Positions 1-10,046 of a stretch of DNA of 64,000 nt are shown here, in pieces; position 1 is the first letter of the stretch, and every line of letters starts with the position of its first letter. Both the position numbers and the translations under genes were made by a program. This DNA is from Mesobacillus subterraneus. Lineage in GTDB: Bacteria > Bacillota > Bacilli > Bacillales > Cytobacillaceae. A model generated the notes under the pieces. That model was not told the DNA's origin and searched no databases. It worked only from the letters and a program-made list of their open reading frames with translations. The DNA is taken from the NCBI RefSeq assembly GCF_003937825.1, contig NZ_RSFW01000021.1, forward strand, positions 1 through 64,000, in the 5' to 3' direction.

Positions 1-229
1 AAGTTGATAGGACTTCGGACAAAATCCGGTGGTGGAGCAGTGAAAATGTCCGAAGTTGATAGGACTTCGGACAAAATCCGGTGGAGGAGCAGTGAAAATG
101 TCCGAAGTTGATAGGACTTCGGACAAAATCCGGTGCAGGAGCAGTGAAAATGTCCGAAGTTGATAGGACTTCGGACAAAATCCGGTGGTGAATCAGTGAA
201 AATGTCCAAAGTTAATAGGACTTCGGACG
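1..229. repeat. 52-bp tandem hairpin array, family A, copy 1
   Basis: At least four tandem units begin at 1, 53, 105 and 157, with a decayed fifth at 209, so the period is exactly 52 bp. Each unit joins a perfect inverted repeat (arm TGTCCGAAGT, 7-nt loop, arm ACTTCGGACA) to a linker of about 25 nt containing AAATCCGGTGG and GCAGTGAAAA. The array is cut by the window edge. The same family returns at 52.5-53.0 kb. The AT-rich stretch from 230 to 417 holds no gene or clear repeat that I can see. Confidence 0.9.
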
Positions 230-417
230 CTATAAACGCTCCATTTCGCAATCATGCACATCTTTTCCGCTGCAAAAATTTTGATTTCGCAGCTATATTT
301 CACTATTAAGACTGATTTATTACCTATATAAAGTTAAATTTTGCTATTAATCCTCATTTTTCCGCTAAAAAAATTTTTTTCCTCTTAAATCTGTTTCGAA
401 ATTTATATACTATTCTC

Positions 418-455
418 AAAAAAGACGCCTGATCACTTGATCAGACGCCTTTTAT
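418..455 (-). terminator. terminator of the subtilase gene
   Basis: An imperfect stem is centred on two TGATCA halves and extended by AGACGCC/GACGCCT with two mismatches. A-rich and T-rich flanks lie on both sides. It sits directly after the stop of the minus-strand protease gene and could work in both directions. Confidence 0.6.
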
Positions 456-468
456 CATGTCTATTATA

Positions 469-1710
469 TTATTTTACTTTCGGGAAGCCGAAGCCGGATG
501 CGTAGTCGTCACCCGCTGCTGCTCCTGATCCGCCTAGGATGTCATTTGCTTTCGCACGGTTCTGCAGTTCTGCGCGAAGCTGGGTATGGCTCATATTTGG
601 ATTGGAAGCCCAAATTTTCGCTGCGAGTCCGGAAACGTGCGGTGTTGCCATGGAAGTACCGCTGATTGTGTTGTAAGACCCATCAAACCAGGTTGATTCG
701 ATTGCTCTTCCTGGTGCAGAAAGTTCTACGTCACGCTCGTGGATGATATAATCGCCATCTGTTGAAGGGTTTCCGCGGGATGAGAAGTCAGCGACACGGT
801 ATGTACCGTTTTCCTGAACATTTTCCAATGCGGCAACTGCTACTGCATTCACTAGGGCACCTGGATAACCGATTGTATTGGCGTTCGGTCCGCTGTTTCC
901 GGCAGCTGCTACAACCAGGACGCCTTTTCCATATGCATAGTCAACTGCGTCAGCAATCAATGTACTCTTGCTGCTTGACCCAAGTGACATTGAAATTACC
1001 ACTTTGGAGCCTGTGCGCACTGCTTCGTCGGCAGCATGCTGGATTGCCCCAGCGATGTCATCAGAATATCCTGATCCCTGGTCGTTCAGCACCTTATAAG
1101 CCCACAAATCTGACTCAGGGGCAACGCCGTAAATTCCAGTTCCATTTCCGCCATGAGCCAATACCGTCCCGGCTACATGCGTACCATGGCCATTCTTATC
1201 ATTACAAGTGCCATCCACAAGAGGAGATCTTCTGTTCGTGAAATCTTTACATTGCTCGGCACTGCCAGCTAAATCGTTATGGTTGATGTTAACACCGGTA
1301 TCCAGTACCGCAACCTTAATTCCATTCCCTCCGGATGTTGCCTGAAGGTTCTTGTCATTATAGATTGCTTCCATTCCCCAAGGAGTGCGGTCAGATGGTC
1401 CTGCCTGTGCTCCTGAGCCTGGCTTTGCTTCCAATTGTACAGTGGATACTGTTTCAACATTTAAATTTTTGTTTTTCAATAATGCCTGATATTGCTTTGC
1501 ATTAACGGTAGTCGTAAAACCATTCGTTCCAAAATCCCATCTGGCACCATACTGATCCTTTGCCTTTGATTTTTCAGCCGCAGGTCCCTGAACCAGTACC
1601 CGGTAGGAATCCTGTGTCTCTGGCGCCTGGCCAAATGCCCCAGCCGCGAACATAGATAAACCCATTGTCATGCTTAATAGTGCGGTTCCTAGTACTTTCC
1701 TCTTTTTCAT
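469..1710 (-). CDS. secreted subtilisin-like serine protease (S8)
   Basis: This is a 413-aa extracellular peptidase of the subtilase family. The N-terminus is a Sec signal peptide: MKKRK, a hydrophobic core, then AAGAFG. A short pro-region (about residues 35-110) resembles an I9 inhibitor propeptide that assists folding. The catalytic triad is visible as Asp in VAVLDTGVN, His in NGHGTHVAGTV and Ser in SGTSMATPHVSGLAA, in the usual D-H-S order, and the oxyanion Asn lies in AAAGNSGP. The length fits secreted Bacillus alkaline proteases. The gene stands alone with its own terminator. A nutritional role in external protein breakdown is likely, and substrates cannot be read from the sequence. Confidence 0.93.
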   Translation of the reverse strand: MKKRKVLGTALLSMTMGLSMFAAGAFGQAPETQDSYRVLVQGPAAEKSKAKDQYGARWDFGTNGFTTTVNAKQYQALLKNKNLNVETVSTVQLEAKPGSGAQAGPSDRTPWGMEAIYNDKNLQATSGGNGIKVAVLDTGVNINHNDLAGSAEQCKDFTNRRSPLVDGTCNDKNGHGTHVAGTVLAHGGNGTGIYGVAPESDLWAYKVLNDQGSGYSDDIAGAIQHAADEAVRTGSKVVISMSLGSSSKSTLIADAVDYAYGKGVLVVAAAGNSGPNANTIGYPGALVNAVAVAALENVQENGTYRVADFSSRGNPSTDGDYIIHERDVELSAPGRAIESTWFDGSYNTISGTSMATPHVSGLAAKIWASNPNMSHTQLRAELQNRAKANDILGGSGAAAGDDYASGFGFPKVK

Positions 1711-1888
1711 TCAACCACTCCTCTGCATTTATGGTGTTACAGACTCTATTGTATTTAAAATATTCTGATAATGACAATATGCTAATCTATTCATTTTTGA
1801 GTCTTTAGAATCAGGTAAAAATACACGTTTAAGAAAAATTCACAAGTCATTCGAACCATTTTCGAATTTTCCCAATAACGAAAGAACC

Positions 1889-1925
1889 AAAAAGAGTGAC
1901 CATTTTTTTACAGGTCACTCTTTTT
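1889..1925 (-). terminator. bidirectional terminator
   Basis: The perfect inverted repeat AAAAAGAGTGACC / GGTCACTCTTTTT has an 11-nt loop and runs of A and T on either side. It lies just after the ZIP transporter stop. Confidence 0.8.
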
Positions 1926-1968
1926 GTCATGGAAATAATAGTAAAATGATCTCTTGTTTTCACTAGAT

Positions 1969-2778
1969 TTATATGAATAACAGCAAACTGACCGCCATTA
2001 CGGCCATTCCGGCAATCAATCCATAGATGGCAAGATGAGATTCGTCGTATTTTTTCGCAGCCGGCAAAAGTTCATCCAGTGAGATGAAAACCATGATCCC
2101 GGCTACTGCTGCAAAGATGACGCCGAACATGATGTCATTCAAAAATGGCATTAAGAATAAGTAAGCTGCCAGTGCGCCAATCGGTTCAGACAATCCGGAC
2201 AAAAATGATAGTTTGAAAGCTTTCTTTTTATCACCTGTAGCAAAATAGACCGGTACCGACACGGCGATCCCTTCAGGAATGTTGTGGATGGCGATCGCGA
2301 TGGCAATCGCTACTCCCAGAGCCGGATCCTGGATTGCGGAAGTGAAGGTGGCAATGCCTTCAGGGAAGTTATGAATCCCGATGGCGAGTGCTGTGAATGT
2401 GCCCATTTTTAACAAGGCCGCATCCTGTGCTGGTTTCGAGGATGGATTCATATCTTCGACCTTTTTTAGTTCATGTGGATTGCTTTGCTTTGGAATGAAC
2501 TTATCGATCAAGGCAATGAGCAGGACTCCTGCGAAAAATCCTCCGACAGTGGCCCAGTTCCCAGATTGGACGCCCAAGGCAGAAACGAGAGAGTCCTTCG
2601 CTTTGACGAAAATTTCAATCATCGACACGTAGATCATCACCCCTGCAGAGAAGCCGAGAGCGATGGAAAGGAATTTCGTATTCGTACGTGAGGTGAAAAA
2701 GGCAAGTATACTGCCAATCCCGGTGGCAAGGCCTGCAAATAAGGTCAAACCAAATGCAAATAAAATTTCTTGTGCCAT
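1969..2778 (-). CDS. ZIP-family divalent metal transporter
   Basis: This is a polytopic membrane protein of about 269 aa (eight helices expected) of the ZIP/ZupT (GufA-like) family that imports Zn, Fe or Mn. The helix IV and V metal-site signatures are present: HNFPEGIATF near residue 138 and HNIPEGIAVSVP near residue 167, with HELKK in the cytoplasmic loop. The start is set at MAQEIL (2778) because AAAGGAG lies at good spacing, whereas the ATG six bases upstream is too close. The upstream region holds several MntR-like palindromes (see 2826-3047), so manganese or iron is a more likely regulatory signal than zinc. The substrate is inferred, not shown. Confidence 0.9.
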   Translation of the reverse strand: MAQEILFAFGLTLFAGLATGIGSILAFFTSRTNTKFLSIALGFSAGVMIYVSMIEIFVKAKDSLVSALGVQSGNWATVGGFFAGVLLIALIDKFIPKQSNPHELKKVEDMNPSSKPAQDAALLKMGTFTALAIGIHNFPEGIATFTSAIQDPALGVAIAIAIAIHNIPEGIAVSVPVYFATGDKKKAFKLSFLSGLSEPIGALAAYLFLMPFLNDIMFGVIFAAVAGIMVFISLDELLPAAKKYDESHLAIYGLIAGMAVMAVSLLLFI

Positions 2779-2825
2779 TTTCATTCTCCTTTGTTTTACA
2801 TGATTTTTACTGACTCGACACGAAA

Positions 2826-3047
2826 AGTTGTACCAGGGAATTTTGGATTGAAATGCCTATTCATTGTCGAACACTAGAAGCTTGCACCAAGGAAAACTTT
2901 GCGTAGTTTTTTTCTCGAAGTGTGGACAAACACTAGAATGTTTCCCTCGGTAAACTTTTATCGTGCAGGAGCCCCTTTTGTTTAAACAATATATGCGCAT
3001 CCCTTAAAAAGTTTCCTTTGGTAAACATTTTATCGCAAAGGAAACTT
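2826..3047 (-). promoter_or_regulatory. cluster of MntR/DtxR-like operator boxes
   Basis: Two nearly identical palindromes, GTTTCCCTCGGTAAAC (2940-2955) and GTTTCCTTTGGTAAAC (3011-3026), lie upstream of the ZIP gene. Two weaker relatives contain TTGTACCAGGGAATTT (about 2828) and TTGCACCAAGGAAAAC (about 2882). A perfect 12-bp inverted repeat, AAGTTTCCTTTG / CAAAGGAAACTT, spans 3009-3047. The motif resembles the Bacillus MntR operator (TTTGCCTTAAGGAAAC type). Metal-dependent control of the transporter is inferred. Confidence 0.6.
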
Positions 3048-3113
3048 GGCCTGCAACAAATTAATTTTTTAATTTCAAAATATCTTAAAAACCACATTTG
3101 GATATAAGCAAAA

Positions 3114-3138
3114 GAACCCCCGCATTTCTGCAGGGGTC
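3114..3138 (-). terminator. terminator of the htrA-like/foldase operon
   Basis: A GC-rich stem, GACCCCTGCA / TGCGGGGGTTC, is followed on the minus strand by TTTTGC. It is placed just after the foldase stop codon. Confidence 0.75.
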
Positions 3139-3147
3139 CTCACCTTG

Positions 3148-4026
3148 CTATAGGTAATTCTTGATCTCATAATCTGCTTTCTTTTCTTCCAGCCAGACTG
3201 GATATTGCGCCTGGATTTTTTCATCAAATAATAATTCTTCGATTTCTTTTTTATGTTCTTCAAGTGCAGCTTCTTTTGCAGCCTTTTTATCGGTCACCTT
3301 GATGATATGGTAACCGAAATCCGTTTTGACAGGTTCGCTGATGGCATTGATTTCAAGAGCAAAGGCTTCCTTTTCGAATTCCTCCGTCATTTCGCCTTTT
3401 CCGAAATACCCGAGCTCACCGCCATCTGCAGCATTGCTGGTGTCGGTGGAGTATTCCTTGGCCAGTTCCGCGAAATCCTTTCCGTTTTCCAGGTCTTCCT
3501 TCACTTTCTTGGCCGTCTCCTCATCTTCAACGAGGATATGGCTTGCCTGTACCTGCTCCTTTTGCCCAAAGGAATCTTTATTCTCCTCAAAATATGTTGT
3601 AATTTCCTCATCCGAAATCGAAAGATCCGGTTTTATCATTTTTTCAGCCAGAAGATAGATCTCAATATCTTCCCTAATCCTGTCTATTGAGACATTGTTT
3701 TGCTCCAGTGCTGCGGAGAATGCTGCTTCCCCGCCATAGGACTCCTGCAGCCTGGTCAGTTCCTCATCGATCTCGCTGCCTGTCACCTTCACCTTTTGTT
3801 TTTCCGCTTCCATTTCAATCACTTTGTTTGTGATCAGCGAATCGAGCACATCGGCACCGTACATTTCTGTCAGTTTTCCATTGAGATCGTCCTTCGTTAT
3901 TTTCTCGCCATTGATACTTGCTGCTGTCTCTTTTTTTGAAAAAGCCATCGTCATAGTCAGGATCAACCCAAGAACCACTACAGCTAAAATCATCATCACT
4001 TTATTTTTTTTCATTGAATTAATCAT
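3148..4026 (-). CDS. membrane-anchored parvulin-type peptidyl-prolyl isomerase (PrsA/SurA-like)
   Basis: This is a protein of about 292 aa with one N-terminal membrane segment (VMMILAVVVLGLILTMTMAF). No lipobox Cys is present, so unlike classical PrsA it should remain an anchored protein. A SurA-N-like chaperone region (residues 35-150) precedes a rotamase domain with ASHILVEDEETAKKV, GELGYFGKGEM and GYHIIKV. The start MINSMKK (4026) follows GGGGGAAAG; an ATG four codons earlier overlaps the HtrA stop as TAATG. It is cotranscribed and essentially overlapping with the HtrA-like protease upstream, so the pair probably handles extracytoplasmic protein folding and degradation. Confidence 0.88.
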   Translation of the reverse strand: MINSMKKNKVMMILAVVVLGLILTMTMAFSKKETAASINGEKITKDDLNGKLTEMYGADVLDSLITNKVIEMEAEKQKVKVTGSEIDEELTRLQESYGGEAAFSAALEQNNVSIDRIREDIEIYLLAEKMIKPDLSISDEEITTYFEENKDSFGQKEQVQASHILVEDEETAKKVKEDLENGKDFAELAKEYSTDTSNAADGGELGYFGKGEMTEEFEKEAFALEINAISEPVKTDFGYHIIKVTDKKAAKEAALEEHKKEIEELLFDEKIQAQYPVWLEEKKADYEIKNYL

Positions 4027-4037
4027 TCTTTCCCCCA

Positions 4038-5243
4038 TTAATCTGCATTAGCGGCAGTCAGCTTAACCTGGAAGGTCTGCTTCTTGCCATCGCGGTAAAT
4101 TGTCAATTCGGCACTGTCACCTGTATTTAGCTTTGTATACATGAATCTTCTTAAATCGCCTGCGTTCTCTACTTTCTCCCCATTAATGGCTACGATGACA
4201 TCCTGTTCCTGGAGGCCTGCTTCAGATGCGGCGGAATTTGGTGCAATATAAGTAACCATTGTGCCCGAATCCACCTCATCAGGAAGGTTTTCTAAATAAT
4301 CGTGTGGAATCTGCGCCAAATCAGCCAGGCTGACACCCAGATATGGGCGCTCAACTTTTCCTTTTTCGATCAACTGGTTGACGATTGGCAGAACATCATT
4401 GCTTGGAATCGCGAAGCCAAGGCCTTCGACACCGTTCTGCGAAATTTTCAGGCTGTTGATCCCAATCACCTTTCCGTCGGTATTGATCAGCGCGCCGCCA
4501 CTGTTGCCCGGATTGATCGCTGCATCTGTCTGGATGACGTTCATCTCCCATTCACCAGCAGATGTCGGGAAAGAAATCGAACGATCGACCGCGCTCACGA
4601 TTCCCTGGGTGACAGTCCGTGATAAATCCAGTCCAAGCGGGTTACCGATGGCCAGAACCTGATCGCCTGCCCGGAGCACATCTGAGTCACCAAAATCAAT
4701 CACATCGACTGCCTCACTGGCAGAGATTTTAACAACCGCAAGGTCCGTCAAGGCATCTGCCCCGACTACCTCAGCGTCCACCTTATCCCCGTTGTACAGG
4801 GAGACTTCAACCTTGGAAGCCCCTTCGATCACATGATTGTTTGTGATGATGTAGGCCTGGTTTCCTTCCTTTTTAAAAATCACTCCGGATCCTGATCCGC
4901 TTTCCACGGAACCCTGACTTCTGGAAAATGGATTGTTTTCCTGCTGAATATTGGTGATGCCGACAATCGACCTGGAAGAAGACTCGATGATATCTGCAAT
5001 GGAACTTGGATTTTTCGAGGAAGTCTGGGTAGCCACGATGCCCGAATTGCCACTCTCAGTTGCAGTTTGCGCAGGAGGCTGGACCACGGCGCCGCTTCCC
5101 GAATCTGTATAATTCACTGCTGCCAGTGTGATCGCCGAGCCGACCACTCCAGCCATCACTGTTGAAAAAACGCTTTTTAATTTATTGGTTTTCTTCACCG
5201 GCTCCCCATCCTGAAACCGGGTATGCTGCTCGAACTCATTCAT
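4038..5243 (-). CDS. HtrA/DegP-type membrane serine protease with PDZ domain
   Basis: This is a 401-aa protein. A cytoplasmic N-terminus is followed by one membrane helix (residues 25-46, VFSTVMAGVVGSAITLAAV) and a Ser/Gly/Thr-rich linker. The trypsin-like domain has His in NNHVIEGA, Asp in LTDLAVVKI and Ser in NPGNSGGALIN. A C-terminal PDZ domain (about 300-395) follows. This is the architecture of Bacillus HtrA/HtrB/HtrC, which degrade misfolded secreted proteins. AGGAGG precedes the ATG. It heads a two-gene operon with the parvulin foldase. Which Bacillus paralogue it corresponds to cannot be decided by eye. No CssR site was identified. Confidence 0.92.
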   Translation of the reverse strand: MNEFEQHTRFQDGEPVKKTNKLKSVFSTVMAGVVGSAITLAAVNYTDSGSGAVVQPPAQTATESGNSGIVATQTSSKNPSSIADIIESSSRSIVGITNIQQENNPFSRSQGSVESGSGSGVIFKKEGNQAYIITNNHVIEGASKVEVSLYNGDKVDAEVVGADALTDLAVVKISASEAVDVIDFGDSDVLRAGDQVLAIGNPLGLDLSRTVTQGIVSAVDRSISFPTSAGEWEMNVIQTDAAINPGNSGGALINTDGKVIGINSLKISQNGVEGLGFAIPSNDVLPIVNQLIEKGKVERPYLGVSLADLAQIPHDYLENLPDEVDSGTMVTYIAPNSAASEAGLQEQDVIVAINGEKVENAGDLRRFMYTKLNTGDSAELTIYRDGKKQTFQVKLTAANAD

Positions 5244-5375
5244 GGTAACTCCTCCTCAAATCTAACTTGTCATCATCTTATCCAGTAATTATGAACAAAT
5301 TATTAACAAACTGAGGCGAGGAATTTAAAAATCGGGGAAGATTTTTAACAAATACAAAAGGTGCAAAAAGACAAT

Positions 5376-5402
5376 AAAAAACTGCAGGCAATTCGCCTGC
5401 AG
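5376..5402 (-). terminator. terminator of the riboflavin operon
   Basis: A perfect 8-bp stem CTGCAGGC / GCCTGCAG has a 5-nt loop. On the minus strand it is followed by TTTTTTATTG, just after ribH. Confidence 0.88.
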
Positions 5403-5417
5403 CAATAACAATTCTAT

Positions 5418-5888
5418 TTACATTTCAATACTTTTCATCAAATTGGCCATTTCGATCGCCGAGACTGCTGCATCCCAGCCTTTATTGCCGGCTTTCGTAC
5501 CGGCACGTTCGATTGCCTGTTCAATCGTATCTGTTGTCAGCACCCCGAAAATGACTGGTACACCTGTGTTCAGTGCAGCGGATGAAACGCCTTTTGCTGT
5601 TTCGTTGGAAACATAATCAAAATGCGGTGTCGCTCCTCGGATGACTGTACCTAATGTGATCACAGCATCATATTTATTGCTTTTCGCCAGCTTCTGGGCA
5701 ACCATTGGGATTTCAAATGCTCCTGGAACCCAGGCAACATCCACATCACTTTCTTCCACACCGTGTCTTTTCAGGGCGTCCTGCGCACCACCCAAAAGTT
5801 TGCTTGTGATAAATTCATTGAAACGCCCTACAACGATTCCAACTTTAAGACCTGTTCCTACTAAATTACCTTCATACGTTCTGTTCAT
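5418..5888 (-). CDS. ribH: 6,7-dimethyl-8-ribityllumazine synthase
   Basis: This 156-aa enzyme condenses 5-amino-6-ribitylamino-uracil with 3,4-dihydroxy-2-butanone 4-phosphate to give lumazine, the penultimate riboflavin step. Typical motifs are [35 protein letters not shown] and [11 protein letters not shown], the last two forming the active site. The length is typical for the family, which forms icosahedral capsids in Bacillus that enclose riboflavin synthase. It is the last gene of the operon, 13 bp after ribBA, with GGAGG ahead of the ATG. Confidence 0.97.
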   Translation of the reverse strand: MNRTYEGNLVGTGLKVGIVVGRFNEFITSKLLGGAQDALKRHGVEESDVDVAWVPGAFEIPMVAQKLAKSNKYDAVITLGTVIRGATPHFDYVSNETAKGVSSAALNTGVPVIFGVLTTDTIEQAIERAGTKAGNKGWDAAVSAIEMANLMKSIEM

Positions 5889-5901
5889 GTCGATTCCTCC
5901 A

Positions 5902-7095
5902 TTAAAAGTTTAATAAATGACCTAGCTTGCTGTGCTTTGTCTTTAAATAGTTTTCGTTCTCTTCCCTTGTCGGCATCTGGATCGCAACCCGATCAACCAC
6001 CTCAAGGTCATACCCTTTTAACCCCCTTATTTTTCTGGGGTTATTCGTCAAAAGTTTAATTTGCTTAATACCAAGGTCCCTGAGGATTTGTGCACCGATG
6101 CCATACTCCCTCAAGTCCGCTCCGAAACCAAGCTTTTCATTGGCTTCCACCGTATCATAGCCTTCTTCCTGAAGCTTATAGGCTCGGAGCTTGTTCATCA
6201 GGCCAATGCCTCTTCCCTCCTGGCGCATGTACAGAAGGACACCTCTGCCTTCTTTTTCAATCTGGCTTAATGCGGCGTGCAGCTGCGGGCCGCAATCACA
6301 TCGATAAGAGCCGAAGACATCACCGGTCAGACATTCAGAATGGACTCTGACAAGGACGGGTTCTTCGGGATCGATTTCCCCTTTCACAAGGGCAACATGC
6401 TCCTTGTCATCCACCAGGTTTGAATAACCGACCGCCTTGAAAATGCCAAATTCTGTTGGAAGGTTGATCTCAACCTCTCTCTTGATCAGCTTGTCCTTTC
6501 GATTGCGATATTGTATCAAGTCTTTAATCGTGATCATTTTCAGTTCAAACTGATCAGCAATCTTGCGCAGCTGCGGGACACGCGCCATCGTACCATCTTC
6601 ATTCATGATTTCGCAGATAACACCTGCAGGCTCTGCACCGCATAACTTAGCCAGGTCCACTGCCGCCTCCGTATGTCCAGCCCTTCTTAACACCCCGCCT
6701 TTTTTCGCTACAAGCGGGAAGATATGTCCAGGCCTTTTAAAATCCGCAGCCTTTGACTCAGGATCCAACATGCTTAGTACAGTGGCCGAGCGTTCAAAGG
6801 CAGAAATTCCTGTTGTTGAATACTTATGATCAATGCTGATGGTAAAAGCTGTTCCATGGGGATCGGTATTGCGGGATACCATCGGCATAAGGTCAAGCTT
6901 TTGTGCTAACTCCGTTTCAATTGGAACACAAATCAGGCCGCGCCCGTGTGTTGCCATGAAATTGATGACATCTGGTGTCGCTTTTTCCGCCAACGCGACA
7001 AAATCACCTTCGTTCTCACGATCCTCATCGTCACATACGATCACTGGTTTGCCTTGCATGAGTTCATAAATGGCTTCTTCAATCGGATCAAACAT
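5902..7095 (-). CDS. ribBA: bifunctional DHBP synthase / GTP cyclohydrolase II
   Basis: This is a fusion enzyme of about 397 aa. The N-terminal half (1-200) is RibB, which makes dihydroxybutanone phosphate from ribulose 5-phosphate; it has the acidic [11 protein letters not shown] loop and HGRGLICVP. The C-terminal half is RibA, GTP cyclohydrolase II, with zinc cysteines in [15 protein letters not shown] and the GTP site RQEGRGIGL. The start is set at MFDPIEE (7095) because GAGGGGG lies six bases upstream. The ORF can be extended to a GTG at 7110, but that leaves no ribosome site. It almost abuts ribE. Confidence 0.97.
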   Translation of the reverse strand: MFDPIEEAIYELMQGKPVIVCDDEDRENEGDFVALAEKATPDVINFMATHGRGLICVPIETELAQKLDLMPMVSRNTDPHGTAFTISIDHKYSTTGISAFERSATVLSMLDPESKAADFKRPGHIFPLVAKKGGVLRRAGHTEAAVDLAKLCGAEPAGVICEIMNEDGTMARVPQLRKIADQFELKMITIKDLIQYRNRKDKLIKREVEINLPTEFGIFKAVGYSNLVDDKEHVALVKGEIDPEEPVLVRVHSECLTGDVFGSYRCDCGPQLHAALSQIEKEGRGVLLYMRQEGRGIGLMNKLRAYKLQEEGYDTVEANEKLGFGADLREYGIGAQILRDLGIKQIKLLTNNPRKIRGLKGYDLEVVDRVAIQMPTREENENYLKTKHSKLGHLLNF

Positions 7096-7106
7096 GGTCA
7101 TCCCCC

Positions 7107-7760
7107 TCACATAAACCCATTTTCTTTTAAAAATTGAGCTGTAATATCACTGCCGCGCTTAGCAGCAGGAAACTGGTTATTCAAAAAATGGCCGACATAC
7201 TTCCCAATCATGTCGCATTCAATATTCACGATATCACCTGAACCCTTCAACCCCAGCACCGTTTCAGAAAGGGTAAGCGGAATAAGGGACAAAGTGAAAC
7301 TGTCATCTGATATTCCAAAAACAGTCAGGCTCGTGCCATCAACAGCGACAGACCCTTTCATAATCACGTACTTCAGCAGTTCAGGCTCTACTTGAATCTC
7401 ATAGTATATGGCGTTTTCAATCTGCTTTTTCCCTTTGATGACACCGACCCCATCGACATGGCCTGCGACAAAGTGGCCGCCAAATCTGCCCCCGGCAGCC
7501 ATGGCTCTCTCCAGATTCACCTTAGAGCCTCTTTTAATCACCTTTAAACTGGAAGCTTTCACCGTTTCAGGCATGACATCAACAGTGAAGCGATTTTCTG
7601 TGAAAGAGGTGACTGTCAGGCATACCCCGTTCACAGCAATGCTGTCACCGAGTTTTACATCTGTCAGGACTTTTTTAGCATCGATGGTCAGGACAAAAGA
7701 CACTCCATTTTGCTGGACATTCGCTATGGTCCCTATTTCTTCAATGATTCCTGTAAACAT
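7107..7760 (-). CDS. ribE: riboflavin synthase alpha chain
   Basis: This 217-aa enzyme dismutates two lumazine molecules into riboflavin plus the pyrimidine that RibH reuses. The N-terminus [10 protein letters not shown] is diagnostic. Two lumazine-binding repeats are visible, each ending in a conserved G-x-H-x-V-D-like or C-D-M-I-G-K-Y segment ([10 protein letters not shown] and [10 protein letters not shown]). The start at 7760 follows AAGGAGG; the longer ORF to 7808 overlaps ribD without a ribosome site. It is the second gene of the operon. Confidence 0.96.
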   Translation of the reverse strand: MFTGIIEEIGTIANVQQNGVSFVLTIDAKKVLTDVKLGDSIAVNGVCLTVTSFTENRFTVDVMPETVKASSLKVIKRGSKVNLERAMAAGGRFGGHFVAGHVDGVGVIKGKKQIENAIYYEIQVEPELLKYVIMKGSVAVDGTSLTVFGISDDSFTLSLIPLTLSETVLGLKGSGDIVNIECDMIGKYVGHFLNNQFPAAKRGSDITAQFLKENGFM

Positions 7761-7770
7761 ATGAACCTCC

Positions 7771-8946
<1,176 letters not shown>

Positions 8947-9000
8947 CTAGAGGTTTAAAAAAGGGCATACTGATCCCTGTGATTTCAAACCCGCTTTTTT

Positions 9001-9134
9001 CCTTCTCCCATCCAGACTATACTGTCGGCCCTGGAGTTTCACCAGATCCACCGTTTAACAAAAGTTAACCGGGTCACGGACTAAGAAGCATCGCTTCATC
9101 ACCGCCGGTTGGGAATTTCACCCGACCCCGAAGG
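9001..9134 (-). promoter_or_regulatory. FMN riboswitch (RFN element)
   Basis: On the minus strand the element begins CCTTCGGGGTCGGGTGAAAT and ends CAGTCTGGATGGGAGAAGG. It contains the conserved AACCGGCGGTGA, AGTCCGTGACCCGG-like and GATTTGGTGAAA-like blocks of the RFN aptamer. A TATAAT -10 box lies upstream at about 9153-9158. Binding of FMN is expected to favour the terminator at 8895-8927 and shut off rib genes. Confidence 0.95.
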
Positions 9135-9195
9135 AAATATTAAATTATTGTCATTATACAGAACATAAATGAAAATTACGAATAAATCGTGCTGG

Positions 9196-9537
9196 TTATT
9201 TTTTCATCAGCTTTTCTATCGTCGTCAGCAATTCATCGACGACTTCATTGTCGCCTTCCTGGATGCGTTCGACGATACAGGATTTCATATGGCCCTCTAG
9301 CAGCAGTTTGGCTACTGAGTTCAAGGCTGCCTGGGTAGCTGAAATTTGTGTGATGACATCATCACAATACGTATCTTTTTCAATCAAACCTTTAATGCCG
9401 CGAATCTGTCCTTCTATCCGATTCAACCTCGTAACGAGATTTTTCTTTGTTTTTTCCGAGTGGTGGCTCTTACGCTCTGATGAACAGCAGCTGTCTGCAC
9501 ATTCAGACGGGTTCGTGCCGGGTTCCAAAAGATCCAA
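9196..9537 (-). CDS. CsoR-family (DUF156) metal- or sulfur-sensing repressor
   Basis: This is a 113-aa all-helical DNA-binding repressor. After a Cys/His-rich N-terminal tail (CADSCCSSERKSHH) comes the signature RLNRIEGQIRGIKGLIE, then Cys in YCDDVITQIS and a His/Cys pair in EGHMKSC. The C-H-C set matches the Cu(I) ligands of CsoR, whereas persulfide-sensing CstR lacks the His. Copper sensing is thus favoured, but no copA/copZ lies nearby and a YrkD-like sulfur role cannot be excluded. The start is TTG, with AAGGGGG eight bases upstream. A candidate operator lies at 9576. Confidence 0.82.
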   Translation of the reverse strand: MDLLEPGTNPSECADSCCSSERKSHHSEKTKKNLVTRLNRIEGQIRGIKGLIEKDTYCDDVITQISATQAALNSVAKLLLEGHMKSCIVERIQEGDNEVVDELLTTIEKLMKK

Positions 9538-9575
9538 TCCAAAAACCCCCTTTTTCCATATATCTATATTTTATC

Positions 9576-9591
9576 ATACCCCTATGCAGTA
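9576..9591. promoter_or_regulatory. candidate CsoR/CstR-type operator half-site
   Basis: ATACCCCTATGCAGTA upstream of the repressor gene resembles one good half of the ATACCC...GGGTAT operators used by this family. The second half is poor. Autoregulation is plausible but weakly supported. Confidence 0.35.
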
Positions 9592-9630
9592 CTTATCATA
9601 AAATGATGATTCAAGATTCAATTAAATAAA

Positions 9631-9656
9631 GCACCCCTGCTTATAGCGGAGTGCTG
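9631..9656 (-). terminator. terminator of small membrane protein gene
   Basis: The stem AGCACTCCGCT / AGCAGGGGTGCT (imperfect) is followed on the minus strand by TTTATTTAATTG. Confidence 0.65.
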
Positions 9657-9669
9657 ATCGATGATTTTG

Positions 9670-9870
9670 TTATATTTCCTGTTTTTCGCGTGCTGATTGT
9701 CCATATGAAAAAAGTTCCCAAGACACCCCGGCTGCAAATAGACATCCCAGCAAAATCGCCAGTGTTCCGTAAAGAGGGTCTGTCACCTTTGAAAAAATGA
9801 GTTCCGAATAGAAGTAAAATCCTGCTCCGATGGCTACAATGAGTAAGGTATTCATGAAATAACGGTACAT
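9670..9870 (-). CDS. small membrane protein, function unknown
   Basis: This is a 66-aa protein beginning MYRYFMNTLL. It has two predicted membrane helices (about residues 5-22 and 30-50) and a polar tail, SYGQSAREKQEI. The start is set at 9870 because AGGAGGG lies seven bases upstream; the open frame can be read further upstream without a ribosome site. It is monocistronic with its own terminator and divergent from the carboxypeptidase gene. I do not recognise the family. Confidence 0.7.
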   Translation of the reverse strand: MYRYFMNTLLIVAIGAGFYFYSELIFSKVTDPLYGTLAILLGCLFAAGVSWELFSYGQSAREKQEI

Positions 9871-10046
9871 TTTTTCCCTCCTGAACTTTATATTAACAAT
9901 TTGTTTTCCAAATGATCCTGACAAATTTACGCTCTCCGTGACATAGAATGGTAAAAGCAAGGGGTTGTCTTATTTCAACATTATCATAGACTCAGCAGGT
10001 TGTTTATTGGGAAATTTCCTGTCGAATTCCATAGAGTCTTGAAAGG

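Noticed and set aside
762-1241. 159-codon plus-strand ORF inside the subtilase gene
   Set aside because: Antisense shadow of a complete, motif-rich protease. Many similar shadows lie over other genes and were omitted.
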